Shown here one piece after another: positions 52,323 to 61,117 of a stretch of DNA of 64,000 nt. Source of the stretch: Nocardia sp. NBC_01329 (GTDB taxonomy: Bacteria; Actinomycetota; Actinomycetes; Mycobacteriales; Mycobacteriaceae); the NCBI RefSeq assembly GCF_035956715.1, contig NZ_CP108381.1:2914001-2978000 (forward strand), given 5' to 3'. Made by a program: the position numbers and the translations under genes. Numbering within the stretch: position 1 is the stretch's first letter; each line of letters opens with the position of its first letter. The notes beneath the pieces were generated by a model. That model did not search any database. It worked only from the letters and a program-made list of their open reading frames with translations, and was not told where the DNA came from.

Positions 52323-52353
52323 TTGACCTCAATATTGATTGAGGTTGCAGGCT
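52323..52353 (+). promoter_or_regulatory. SoxR/MerR-type promoter upstream of the DHA2 exporter
   Basis: TTGACC (52323-52328) and CAGGCT (52348-52353) are separated by 19 bases, the long spacer typical of MerR-family promoters. The 18-bp dyad CCTCAATATTGATTGAGG (52327-52344) overlaps the spacer and closely resembles the known SoxR site CCTCAAGTTAACTTGAGG. No SoxR gene is visible beside it, so the regulator would act from elsewhere. Confidence 0.6.
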
Positions 52354-52419
52354 GTCCGCATGGGTCCGCCGACCCGGCGATACCGGTTCGCCGCCCCACC
52401 CGCACCGAAAGCAAGGGCC

Positions 52420-53880
52420 ATGATCACCACCGAGACGACGCCTGCGCCACCCGCCGACGCCCGCAACCCGATGACCGTCGCGCTCGTTCTCGTGGTCGGA
52501 GCGATTATGGCGACGCTCGATCAGACCATCGTGAATGTCGCGATCAACAAACTTTCCGTACAGTTCCACGCGGGTCTGAGCACGATCCAGTGGGTAGCCA
52601 CCGGGTATTCGCTGGCGCTCGGCGCAGTGGTACCGGCCTCGGCCTGGCTGATCGGTCGATTCGGCGCCAAGCGCCTGTATCTGACCGCGGTCACCGCGTT
52701 CGCGATCGGGTCGGTGCTGGCGGGGCTGGCCTGGAATATCCAATCGCTGATCGCGTTCCGCGTGGTGCAGGGGGCGAGCGGCGGGTTGTTGATGCCGGTG
52801 GCGATGACGATCCTGCTGCGCGCCGCCGGACCGGAAAGACTGGGCCGATCGATGAGCACGCTGGGACTGGCCGTCCTCGTCGGACCGCTGTTGGGTCCGG
52901 TGATCGGCGGCTACCTCATCGACACGGTGTCCTGGCGGTGGATGTTCTTCATCAATCTGCCGCTCGGTGTACTTGTTCTGTTGCTGGCGGCGAAGGGACT
53001 GCCCGGCGACACGCCGGAACCGCCACGTGTTCTGGATGTGGTCGGCCTACTGCTGATGTCGCCGGGACTGGCGCTGCTGATCTACGGAGTGACCGCGGCG
53101 GGTGAACACGCCGGTTTCGCGACACCAGCGGTGTGGATACCGATTTCGGTGGGTGCCGGGCTCGTTGCCGCGTTCGTGCGCCGCTCGCTGACCATTTCGG
53201 TGCCGCTGCTGGATCTGCGGGTGCTCGGCAACCGGACGACAGGTACATCGGCCGCGCTGCTGGCGCTGTTCGCGAGTGGCTACTTCGGCTCGATGTTGCT
53301 GCTGCCCCTGTACTTCCAGGTGGTGCGTGGCGAATCGGCGCTGGTCGCCGGCGCGCTGGGTATTCCGTTCGCGCTGGCATCGGGCGCCACGATGCAGGTG
53401 GCGGGCAGGCTGATCGACCGGATCCCGCCCGGTCGCTACCTGCCGGGATCGATCGCGTTGGCACTCACCGGTTTCGTGCTGTTCGTGATCCAACTCGATG
53501 CGGACGCGCCGTACTGGGCGCTCGGTGCCACCATGCTCCTGATGGGCGCGGGCGGAGGCGGCACGATGATGCCGGTGCTGACGACCGCGACCCGGCCACT
53601 GAACCGGGAACAGCAACCCGCAGGATCCACGGTACTGAACATGATCAGCACCACCGCGCTCGCCATGGGCACAGCGGCGACGTCGGTCACCCTGGCCGCG
53701 TTGCTGCCGGCGGACGGCAGCTTACAAGCCGTGCACGCCATGGACCCGGCACAGCGGGCCGCGCTGACTCCGTTCTTGGCGGAAGCCTTTCAGCGGACCT
53801 ACCTCATCGCCCCGGTCATGATCGCACTCGCCCTGGTCCCCGCACTGCTACTGCCGGGTCGACGAACAGGCGGCCGGTGA
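52420..53880 (+). CDS. DHA2-family MFS drug exporter
   Basis: 486 residues, 14 predicted helices. The signature ATLDQTIVNVAINKL (motif D1) in helix 1, ASAWLIGRFGAKRLYL (motif A) and GPLLGPVIGGYLI (motif C of exporters) are visible, the EmrB/QacA drug:H+ antiporter pattern. The ATG at 52420 has AAGG upstream. A SoxR-like promoter precedes it. It could export a redox-active compound, or the product of the A-carrier/P450 locus just downstream. Confidence 0.88.
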   Translation: MITTETTPAPPADARNPMTVALVLVVGAIMATLDQTIVNVAINKLSVQFHAGLSTIQWVATGYSLALGAVVPASAWLIGRFGAKRLYLTAVTAFAIGSVLAGLAWNIQSLIAFRVVQGASGGLLMPVAMTILLRAAGPERLGRSMSTLGLAVLVGPLLGPVIGGYLIDTVSWRWMFFINLPLGVLVLLLAAKGLPGDTPEPPRVLDVVGLLLMSPGLALLIYGVTAAGEHAGFATPAVWIPISVGAGLVAAFVRRSLTISVPLLDLRVLGNRTTGTSAALLALFASGYFGSMLLLPLYFQVVRGESALVAGALGIPFALASGATMQVAGRLIDRIPPGRYLPGSIALALTGFVLFVIQLDADAPYWALGATMLLMGAGGGGTMMPVLTTATRPLNREQQPAGSTVLNMISTTALAMGTAATSVTLAALLPADGSLQAVHAMDPAQRAALTPFLAEAFQRTYLIAPVMIALALVPALLLPGRRTGGR

Positions 53881-54073
53881 TCACCTGCCCGACCGGACAG
53901 CCGGGCGCATCAGGACGGGCCGACGGGCGAGGGCACCGGCCGAACTCGCCGACTGCGACGCCTACTCCCACGACTGGGGGTGCGGTGCGGCCCGGCGGTG
54001 CATCCACTGCTAATTTCTGCGTGAACGGCTCGGCGGCGGGTCGAGGTATGGACCGGGCGGAAATCTGAGCACG

Positions 54074-54880
54074 ATGTCGACAGCACTGATCAACGGTATC
54101 CAGTTGAATTATCAGGAGGCCGGTACCGGCCCGCTGGTATTGCTGATCATGGGCCGCGGTAATCCGGGCCGCGTCTGGCGGACCTACCAGGTACCCGCTC
54201 TGGTGAGCGCCGGATTCCGGGTCGTGACGTTCGACAATCGAGGAATCGCCGCGACCGAGCAGAGTTCCGACAAGATCACGCTCGATGATCTGGTGGCCGA
54301 TTCCGCGGCGTTGATCGAATACCTGGGCACACCCGCACACGTCGTGGGCACCTCACTGGGCGCGCTGGTGACGCAGGAGCTGGCTCTCGCCCGTCCGGAC
54401 CTCGTCGATCATGCGGTGATGCTGGCGACGGCGGGCCGACCGCATCCGATGCTGCTCGCCTGCAACGCGGGTCGGGCCGCGCTGCACGACGAAGGTATAC
54501 AGCTCCCGGCCCGGTACAGCGCGGCCGTCGAGGCGGCCCTGCATCTGTCACCGCGCACATTGGAAGACCCCGCGCAGGCCCGGCAATGGCTCGACACATT
54601 CGAATTCGCGGCGTCCGCACCGATGACGCCCGGCGTCCGGGCGCAACTCGGCATCGACCACTCCGCCGATCGTCTTGCCGACTATGCGCGAATCACCCGG
54701 CCCTGCTTGATCATCGGCTTCTCCGACGATCAACTCGCACCACCACTGTATTGCCGTGAAGTTGCGGCGGCGATTCCCCGAGCCCGCTATGTCGAAATAC
54801 ACGAATGTGGCCATCTGGGCTACCTCGAGCGGCCAGAAGAGGTCAATCAGGTGCTCATCGACTTCCTGCCGGACCGATGA
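54074..54880 (+). CDS. alpha/beta hydrolase, thioesterase-like candidate
   Basis: 268 residues. Nucleophile in VVGTSLGALV, Asp in FSDDQLAPP and His in CGHLGYLERPEEV complete the catalytic triad; the N-terminus GIQLNYQEAGTGPLVLLIMG carries the oxyanion loop. By position, in front of an A-carrier didomain and a P450 on the same strand, it resembles the release enzyme of amino-acid beta-hydroxylation cassettes. A general esterase is also possible. 85 bases separate it from the didomain gene. Confidence 0.75.
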   Translation: MSTALINGIQLNYQEAGTGPLVLLIMGRGNPGRVWRTYQVPALVSAGFRVVTFDNRGIAATEQSSDKITLDDLVADSAALIEYLGTPAHVVGTSLGALVTQELALARPDLVDHAVMLATAGRPHPMLLACNAGRAALHDEGIQLPARYSAAVEAALHLSPRTLEDPAQARQWLDTFEFAASAPMTPGVRAQLGIDHSADRLADYARITRPCLIIGFSDDQLAPPLYCREVAAAIPRARYVEIHECGHLGYLERPEEVNQVLIDFLPDR

Positions 54881-54964
54881 AAGCCGGATCGGCAACATCG
54901 GAATATTCCCATTGTTGGTGATCACACAATACGCCGGTCGATCAGCTCAATTACAGTCACCGTC

Positions 54965-56728
54965 GTGCAAACGCCTGATCAGGTGCCGCTACAACCGCCG
55001 AATCGGGCCTGGTTGCAACGGTTGGAAGAACGAATACCCGGTATCGCGGACGAAATCGCGCTGAAAGATAGCCGATCGACATCAACGTACGGACAACTCG
55101 ATCTCTGGATCGACCGGATATGTCTGGAACTGACCGAAATCGGCGTCGCCGAATCGGATTCGATCGCGGTGGTGGCGCCACCACGGCGAACCCCCCATTC
55201 GACCGCGGCGATGCTCGCCATTTGGCGTCTCGGTGCGGTATATGTACCGCTGGCGGCGGACCAGCCACGAGAACGCACAGCGGATATCCTCACGGTCTGC
55301 CCCATCCGGGTGGCGTTGCTGGACCCCGAGGCCGCGAAACCCGATTTGCCCGACGATATCGTCGCAGTCACCATTCCGTCACCCGGAGCCGCGGTGCCGA
55401 ACCGCCCGGCATATCCGGTCGTCGGCCCGGACAGTCTCGCCTATGTCATCTTCACCTCCGGTTCCTCGGGGACGCCGAAAGGCGTGACGGTGCCGCATCG
55501 TGGCATTCTCGCCATGGCCGATGCCACCGCCGAGGCTCTGCAACTACAGCCCGGCTCCCGCATGCTGCAATTCGCCCCCGCATCGTTCGACGCCTCGATC
55601 GCGGAGATCACCTCGGCGCTCGGCGCGGGGGCGACAGCCGTCTTCGCCGGGCACGATCAACTGACCGATGGCACGGCCATCGCCGAAACGATCGTCGCGC
55701 AGCGGATCACCCATGCCATCATGGTTCCGTCCGTACTCGCGGCGATTCCCGAGCATCGGATGCCCGAGGGGCTGAGCCTCATCATCGCCGGCGAAGCGGC
55801 GAATCCGGCGGTTGTCGACGAATGGACGGTCCGGCACCGCCTCGTCAATTCTTATGGACCGACCGAGACCACCGTATGTGCCACCATCAGCGATCCGCTG
55901 GGTGGACCCGCGCAGCCGCTCGCGATCGGGCGCGCTATCGCAGGAACCACGTTGCGGATCGTCGGCGAGGACGGTGCACCGGCGGAGCCCGGTACGGCGG
56001 GGGAATTGTGGATCGGCGGACTCGGAGTGGCAGGCGGGTACCTCGGAATGCCGAGGGAAACCGCCGAAGCGTTCATCGAGGATCCGGTGACCGGAGACAG
56101 GTTCTACCGCTCCGGCGATCTGGTCCGGCAACTACCCGACGGCCAGCTCGAATTCCTCGGGCGTATGGACCGGCGTATCAAATTGCGCGGCCGCCGCATC
56201 GAGCCGGCCGATATCGAAACCACCGCACTGCGCCTGCGCGGTGTACGTCAGTCCGCTGTCGTCGCGACCGATACCCAGCTCATCTGTTGTGTCGTGGTCG
56301 ACGACGGGATCGGCGCGGGCGATGTTCGTGGATTTCTCGTCGAACACCTGCCCGGCTACCTCATGCCGGACCGGGTGGAAATCATCGCCGAAATGCCACG
56401 TACGCCGCATGGGAAGACCGATTTCGCCGCCGTGGCGGAGCTGATTCCTCCCCCGGGTTCGACTCACCCGGCGGCGGAGCCCGCGACCCCGGCGGAACGG
56501 GTGTTGTGTGAGCTCTTCGCAGAGATCCTGGCCCTCCCCGAATGCCATCCGGCTGACAGCTTCTTCGATCTCGGCGGCGAATCCATGGAAGCGGCGAGGC
56601 TCACCCGTAGCATCCGCCAGACGCTCGGCGTGGAGATGACGATGCGGATGCTGCTCGACGCACCGTCGCCCGCACAGCTGGCCCCGCTGCTGGCGATTCC
56701 CGACCCGGACCCGGTGAGCGGCAGATGA
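54965..56728 (+). CDS. NRPS-type adenylation-carrier (A-PCP) didomain protein
   Basis: 587 residues. Adenylation core motifs: YVIFTSGSSGTPKGVTV (A3), FDASIAEI, NSYGPTETTVCAT (A5), GELWIGGLGVAGGYL and YRSGDLVR (A7), GRMDRRIKLRGRRIEPADIE (A8), and TPHGKTDF with the A10 Lys. By comparison with GrsA the specificity positions read roughly D-A-A-M-I-A-S-V-C-K (low certainty). The C-terminal carrier has DSFFDLGGESMEAARL with the phosphopantetheine Ser. No condensation or thioesterase domain. It would load one amino acid on its own carrier for the P450. Stop overlaps the P450 start by 4 nt. Confidence 0.88.
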   Translation: MQTPDQVPLQPPNRAWLQRLEERIPGIADEIALKDSRSTSTYGQLDLWIDRICLELTEIGVAESDSIAVVAPPRRTPHSTAAMLAIWRLGAVYVPLAADQPRERTADILTVCPIRVALLDPEAAKPDLPDDIVAVTIPSPGAAVPNRPAYPVVGPDSLAYVIFTSGSSGTPKGVTVPHRGILAMADATAEALQLQPGSRMLQFAPASFDASIAEITSALGAGATAVFAGHDQLTDGTAIAETIVAQRITHAIMVPSVLAAIPEHRMPEGLSLIIAGEAANPAVVDEWTVRHRLVNSYGPTETTVCATISDPLGGPAQPLAIGRAIAGTTLRIVGEDGAPAEPGTAGELWIGGLGVAGGYLGMPRETAEAFIEDPVTGDRFYRSGDLVRQLPDGQLEFLGRMDRRIKLRGRRIEPADIETTALRLRGVRQSAVVATDTQLICCVVVDDGIGAGDVRGFLVEHLPGYLMPDRVEIIAEMPRTPHGKTDFAAVAELIPPPGSTHPAAEPATPAERVLCELFAEILALPECHPADSFFDLGGESMEAARLTRSIRQTLGVEMTMRMLLDAPSPAQLAPLLAIPDPDPVSGR

Positions 56729-57945
56729 CCACGACATTCCCGTCGGCGGGCCTGGACGATACGCGGTCCTGGGATCTCACCGCGCCGGCAACGCATATGC
56801 GGGCAGATACAGCCGAATTCTGGCGTGACCGCCGGCAGCGAACGCCGATCTTCTGGCACGAGGGTTCCTCCGCCCATCCCGGGTTCTGGGTCGTGTGCGC
56901 CCACGACCCGGCCGTGCGGATCTATCGCGACAGCAAACGGTTCACCTCGCAGCGCGGCAATGTCCTGCTCACCCTGCTCGCCGGCCGCGACAATGCCGCG
57001 GGAAGAATGCTGGCGGTGACCGACCCACCGCGGCACGACAGGCTCCGTCGGCTGATGACCCCGGCGCTCACCCGGGAAGCGGTGTATTCACTGACAACTC
57101 GAATTCGTGAACGCACCGCGCGGTTGCTGGCCGGGCGAGTGGGTTCGGGTGAATTCGACTTCGCGGAGGAGATCGCCTCCCGTATTCCCATCTGGACCAT
57201 CTGCGATCTGCTGGGCATTCCGGACAGTGAACACGATCTGCTGGTCTCCTCGACCAAACAGGCGCTCAGCTCCGACGACGCCGAACAGTCCGCCGTCTCA
57301 GCGGTGGCCGCGCGTCAGGAGATCCTGCTCTGCCTGCTCGACCAGGTACAAGCCCAGCGACAACGTCCGGCCGAAGGGCTGATCGCCCGCTTGATCGGCG
57401 CGGAGTTCGAGGATGCGCCGCTGACCGACGATCAGATCGTCACCAACTGCTACAGCATCATTCTGGGCGGTGATGAGACGAGTCGGCTGACCATGATCAA
57501 CGCGGTACACGCGTTCGCGGGAGATCCGGCGCTGTGGCGACGATTCGGCACGGTCGACGACCTCGGCACAGCCGTCGAGGAGATCATCCGGTGCTTCGCC
57601 CCCACCATGCATTTCGGCCGGATCGCGACTGCCGACGTCGATATCGACGATGTGCGCATCACGGCGGGAGACATCGTCACAATGTGGAACACCTCTGCCA
57701 ATCGGGACGAGCAGCGGTTCGCCGATCCCTATACGGTCCACTTCGATCGCCGGCCCAACCCGCATCTGGCCTTCGGCTACGGCCCGCATTTCTGTATCGG
57801 CGCGCCGCTGGCCCGTTTGGAGATCGCCGTCGTGCTCGATGAACTGCGCCGCACGGCGCAGACCGTCGTTTCGAGAGGCACCCCGCGACCGTTGTATTCG
57901 AATTTCCTGCACGGGTACGCCACCCTGCCGGTCGCATTCGGATAG
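56725..57945 (+). CDS. cytochrome P450, probable carrier-bound amino-acid oxidase
   Basis: 406 residues. Heme loop FGYGPHFCIGAPLA with axial Cys357, EEIIR (ExxR) and the I-helix ILGGDETSR, where the usual Thr is followed by Ser, as in several P450s acting on carrier-bound amino acids. ATGA overlap with the A-PCP gene shows tight coupling. The expected reaction is hydroxylation of the tethered amino acid, mostly at the beta carbon in characterised relatives; this is inferred from context. Confidence 0.88.
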   Translation: MTTTFPSAGLDDTRSWDLTAPATHMRADTAEFWRDRRQRTPIFWHEGSSAHPGFWVVCAHDPAVRIYRDSKRFTSQRGNVLLTLLAGRDNAAGRMLAVTDPPRHDRLRRLMTPALTREAVYSLTTRIRERTARLLAGRVGSGEFDFAEEIASRIPIWTICDLLGIPDSEHDLLVSSTKQALSSDDAEQSAVSAVAARQEILLCLLDQVQAQRQRPAEGLIARLIGAEFEDAPLTDDQIVTNCYSIILGGDETSRLTMINAVHAFAGDPALWRRFGTVDDLGTAVEEIIRCFAPTMHFGRIATADVDIDDVRITAGDIVTMWNTSANRDEQRFADPYTVHFDRRPNPHLAFGYGPHFCIGAPLARLEIAVVLDELRRTAQTVVSRGTPRPLYSNFLHGYATLPVAFG

Positions 57946-58617
57946 CGCGTTCTCGCCCGAGGGAACATCAGGTCCATCGAGACGCGGTATCCCGTTGACC
58001 GGTGGCACTGCTCGGCGAGGAGGTCCGGCCGTTGGTCGGCTGACCCGGCGATGGCGCTCGACCGGCGGCTCGGAGGAGCCGGTAACCCGGTCGGCGGGAA
58101 GCCGGGTGCGGCCCCGCCGTCGCGGTAGATAGTTCCAACCTGCGGTTCAGGCCTTGACTGATACCTGAACCGGAGGAGACTGGAGATATACCGGAACGAC
58201 GAAGAGTGTGGCGCGTTGGGCGGAGACGTCCGCTGACGGCGGTGGCACTTCTCGGAGATCCGGCCAGGCCCCCGGCAAGCCAGTCGAAGACCGGAGCTAT
58301 CAGCGACGACTGAGGTTCAGGTTATCGATGAGACTACCGGGGACTGTTCTGTGCGAGGATCGGCTGGACCGGTCCGAGGAGCGCGGACCCGCCCCCTCGA
58401 GGTTGTGTACACCCAGGGACCCTCACCGAGTTCGATGATCGCGATCGTCGATACTGGTGCATAGCCAAACCTCGATGTCCTGGCCTCCGTGATCGACATC
58501 CAGGATCTACGCGACCCCGTCGCCACACCTCGGTCGGATGGCCCGGGACATACCTGTTTTCTCCGGCCCTCGGTCTTTCCCGCGTCTCAACCGATACTCC
58601 GGCGCCCGGCGGAGCCG
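57946..58617. other. 672-base region without a recognised gene
   Basis: Both strands lack a convincing coding frame; short ORFs have poor composition and no ribosome sites. It contains a perfect 9-bp hairpin (58143-58172) and further weak dyads. It separates the P450 from the oppositely oriented MerR gene and may hold decayed sequence. Confidence 0.45.
58143..58172. terminator. hairpin, possible terminator of the A-PCP/P450 operon
   Basis: CGGTTCAGG (58143-58151) and CCTGAACCG (58164-58172) with a 12-nt loop, about 200 bases after the P450 stop. No T-run. Confidence 0.35.
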
Positions 58618-59373
58618 CTATCGGCGGGCCTCGTTCGCGGTCGTGATGAACTCGATCTGGGCGGGTGAGGGTCCGCAGAACTCGCTTTCGGGCCGGTCGG
58701 CCTCGCCGGCCTGCATCTGGTACATGCTGTCGCGCAGGCCTGCGTCACCGCCATGGAACCCTTCCAGGAGCTCCATCCACTGCGCCGCCAATTTCTGCGC
58801 CTCGGGTGAGACCGGGTCCGTTCCCGCTGCGATGGCCGCGTCGACCTCGGGAATGAGCTCGGCCCATTCCGCTTCAGCTTGCCGAATGCGCTGTTCACCG
58901 AGGTTCTCCCGACGCTGCGCGAGCTGCGTCAGCTGTTCTTCGGTGAAATACTCTTTCATGGTGTCGTCGACCATGACGGTCCTCCTGATCAATTCCAGGA
59001 AGCGATCCGCGGATGCGTCCGGTCTGCTCTCCGCCGTGGCGGCCAGCGCCGCGACCAAGGCGTGCAGGTCCTGGGTCGCGACCAGTTGCGCGGCCAGATA
59101 GTCGCGATGAGCAGAAAGCACCTGTGCCATCGCCACGGTGCCCTCGAGCAGGTCTGTGATCCGGTCCAGTCCCAGGCCCAGCTGACGCAGGGCCAGCACC
59201 TGGTACAGGCGCTGGACATCGCTCGCGGTGTAGAGCCGGTGGCCGGCGCCGGTCCGCTCCGCCGGGTGTACCAACCCGATACGGTCGTAATGATGCAGCG
59301 TCCGCACCGTCAGTCCGGCTTCGGCCGCGAGTTCACCGACCTTCCATACACGCTCGGTTCCGGGCTGGTCCAT
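58618..59373 (-). CDS. TipA-like MerR regulator with antibiotic-recognition domain
   Basis: About 251 residues. The N-terminal MerR HTH reads VGELAAEAGLTVRTLHHYDR, IGLVHPAERTGAGHRLYTAS and is followed by the dimerisation helix. The C-terminal half (VDDTMKEYFTEEQLTQLAQR, ... AQKLAAQWMELLEGFHGGDA) is the TipAS domain that in Streptomyces binds thiopeptides and other compounds. It may activate an exporter. ATG at 59373; a GTG at 59403 overlaps the GntR stop and is possible. Confidence 0.85.
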   Translation of the reverse strand: MDQPGTERVWKVGELAAEAGLTVRTLHHYDRIGLVHPAERTGAGHRLYTASDVQRLYQVLALRQLGLGLDRITDLLEGTVAMAQVLSAHRDYLAAQLVATQDLHALVAALAATAESRPDASADRFLELIRRTVMVDDTMKEYFTEEQLTQLAQRRENLGEQRIRQAEAEWAELIPEVDAAIAAGTDPVSPEAQKLAAQWMELLEGFHGGDAGLRDSMYQMQAGEADRPESEFCGPSPAQIEFITTANEARR

Positions 59374-59399
59374 CCGTTCGATCTCACTTCCACCGACGT

Positions 59400-60035
59400 T
59401 CACACCTGTTGCGGCGACCGCTGCGTCATCATCTCGAGCCGGACTTCCCGGGCACCGGTCATATGGGATTCGGCGAGCGACTGCGCACGCGCGGCGTCCC
59501 GGCTCTCGATGGCCTCGATCATGGCGTCGTGCTCGACGAGTACCGTGCGCCAGCGTTCATCATCTTCGAGGGTGGTGTTCGGGTAGCGGATGAGGTGGAC
59601 GTTCAGCCGTCCCAGCAGGTCCACCAGGGTAGGGCTGTGGCTTGCGTGCCAGAGCGTCTCGTGGAATACCCGGTTCGTCGCCGCGCGCTCGCCCGGATCG
59701 TCGCCGGCCGCCCGCATGGCCGCGCTCGCCGCACGCAAACGCGCGCGATCGAGCTCGGTCGCGCGCCGGGCGGCGCCTCGCGCGGCCGCGCCTTCGAGGG
59801 TGATGCGCACTTCGTAGATGTCGAGGATCTCTTCCGGGCTCGTGGTACGCACCCGGACGGTTCGGCCGATTCGTTCGACGAGCATCTCGGCTTCCAAGCG
59901 GTGCAACGCCTCGCGCACCGGGGTACGCGAGGCGCCGTACTCGCTCGCGAGTTGATTCTCGGAGACCGTCTGGCCGGGCGCCAACGTACCGTCGAGGATG
60001 GCGCCTCGAAGTCGCTCGTATACGGGCGTACTCAT
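59400..60035 (-). CDS. GntR-family regulator (FadR/FCD group)
   Basis: 211 residues. The winged helix is PVYERLRGAILDGTLAPGQT, SENQLASEYGASRTPVREAL and the FCD sensor follows (IYEVRITLEGAAARGAARRA, FHETLWHASHSPTLVDLLGR with ligand-binding His residues). ATG at 60035 with AAGGAGG upstream. It lies downstream of the MFS-PrpD-asparaginase-deacetylase operon in the same direction and probably controls it. Confidence 0.88.
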   Translation of the reverse strand: MSTPVYERLRGAILDGTLAPGQTVSENQLASEYGASRTPVREALHRLEAEMLVERIGRTVRVRTTSPEEILDIYEVRITLEGAAARGAARRATELDRARLRAASAAMRAAGDDPGERAATNRVFHETLWHASHSPTLVDLLGRLNVHLIRYPNTTLEDDERWRTVLVEHDAMIEAIESRDAARAQSLAESHMTGAREVRLEMMTQRSPQQV

Positions 60036-60226
60036 CAGTCCTCCTTCGGTTCGAGGGTACGCTAGCCGTCCCGGCCGCTCCGGGGGTACACGACCGCCCC
60101 GCCGTCCGGACAAGATCCGGATCGGCGGCGGCCCTCCCGGGAATCGACGCCGGACAATTCTGCGAACTCCTCGCCCCCTTCCCCGGATCAGGGCCCGTGG
60201 GATGCGCACGGCGGCCGGTGGGAGAG

Positions 60227-61117
60227 TCAGTCCGCTGCCGGAGGGAAGGTGGCACGCCAGAAGGACGCGATGTCATCCCGACCCGCGATCCAGATGTCGT
60301 CGCGCGAAACAAGGTAGTCGAGCACTCGGTGCAGACCGGCCAGCCGGGCGGGACGCCCGATGATCCGGGAGTGCAGGCCGATGGAGTAGAGGGTCGGGCG
60401 GCGGCCGCCGAGTGCTGCGCCGAGCCCGTCGATCGCGTATTCGGCGAAGTCGCGCCCGGTGAAGAACTGCCCTTTGTAGAACTTGGTGTCGTTCACGTCC
60501 AGCGAGTAGGGGACGACGAGGAACGGCTTCCCGTCGACATCCTCGTAGTAGGGCAGGTCATCGCTGACCGAGCCCGCGTCGTAGGTCACTCCGGCGGCCG
60601 CGAGAAGGGAACGTGTGTGGATGGTGTTCGGTGGTCGGGTGAACCAACCGTTGACCGGTTTTCCGGTGAGCCGGTGGATGGTCTGCACAGCGAGATCGAT
60701 ATCGCGACGCTGCTCCTCGACGGATAGGTGCGCGTGCGGGATCCAGCGATAGCCGTGGCCGACGATATCGCATCCGCGCGCCCGGAATGCTTCGGTCACT
60801 GCCGGATTACGTTCCAGGGCTCGCGCGGTGGCGAAGACCGTAGGCGTCACCTCTGCGTCGTCGAGCGCGTCGAGCACCCGCCAGACCCCGACCCTGCTGC
60901 CGTACTCGAAGGTCGACTCGGCGAACAGCTCGCGGTCGCCCTCGGGCACGGAGTAGTGGGCTTCGAGGAGGGTCTCGCGGGCCTCGTCGCCGTCGAGCAC
61001 GTTCCGCTCGCCGCCCTCCTCGTAGTTCAGCACCACGTTCACCGCGACACGAGACCCGTTCGGCCACGTGAAGTCCGGCGGGTGGGCACCGTAGCCGATG
61101 AAATCTCTCGAGGTCAC
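60227..61117 (-). CDS. polysaccharide deacetylase family, PuuE (allantoinase-like) type
   Basis: 296 residues. PuuE features: SRDFIGYGAHPPDFTWPNGS, RVAVNVVLNYEEGGERNVLD, SRVGVWRVLD and IVGHGYRWIPH, PPNTIHTRSLL. Characterised relatives hydrolyse cyclic ureides such as allantoin; others deacetylate sugars. Beside an asparaginase and PrpD a small amide or ring-opening role is plausible. GTG at 61117 overlaps the asparaginase stop by 4 nt. Confidence 0.82.
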   Translation of the reverse strand: MTSRDFIGYGAHPPDFTWPNGSRVAVNVVLNYEEGGERNVLDGDEARETLLEAHYSVPEGDRELFAESTFEYGSRVGVWRVLDALDDAEVTPTVFATARALERNPAVTEAFRARGCDIVGHGYRWIPHAHLSVEEQRRDIDLAVQTIHRLTGKPVNGWFTRPPNTIHTRSLLAAAGVTYDAGSVSDDLPYYEDVDGKPFLVVPYSLDVNDTKFYKGQFFTGRDFAEYAIDGLGAALGGRRPTLYSIGLHSRIIGRPARLAGLHRVLDYLVSRDDIWIAGRDDIASFWRATFPPAAD

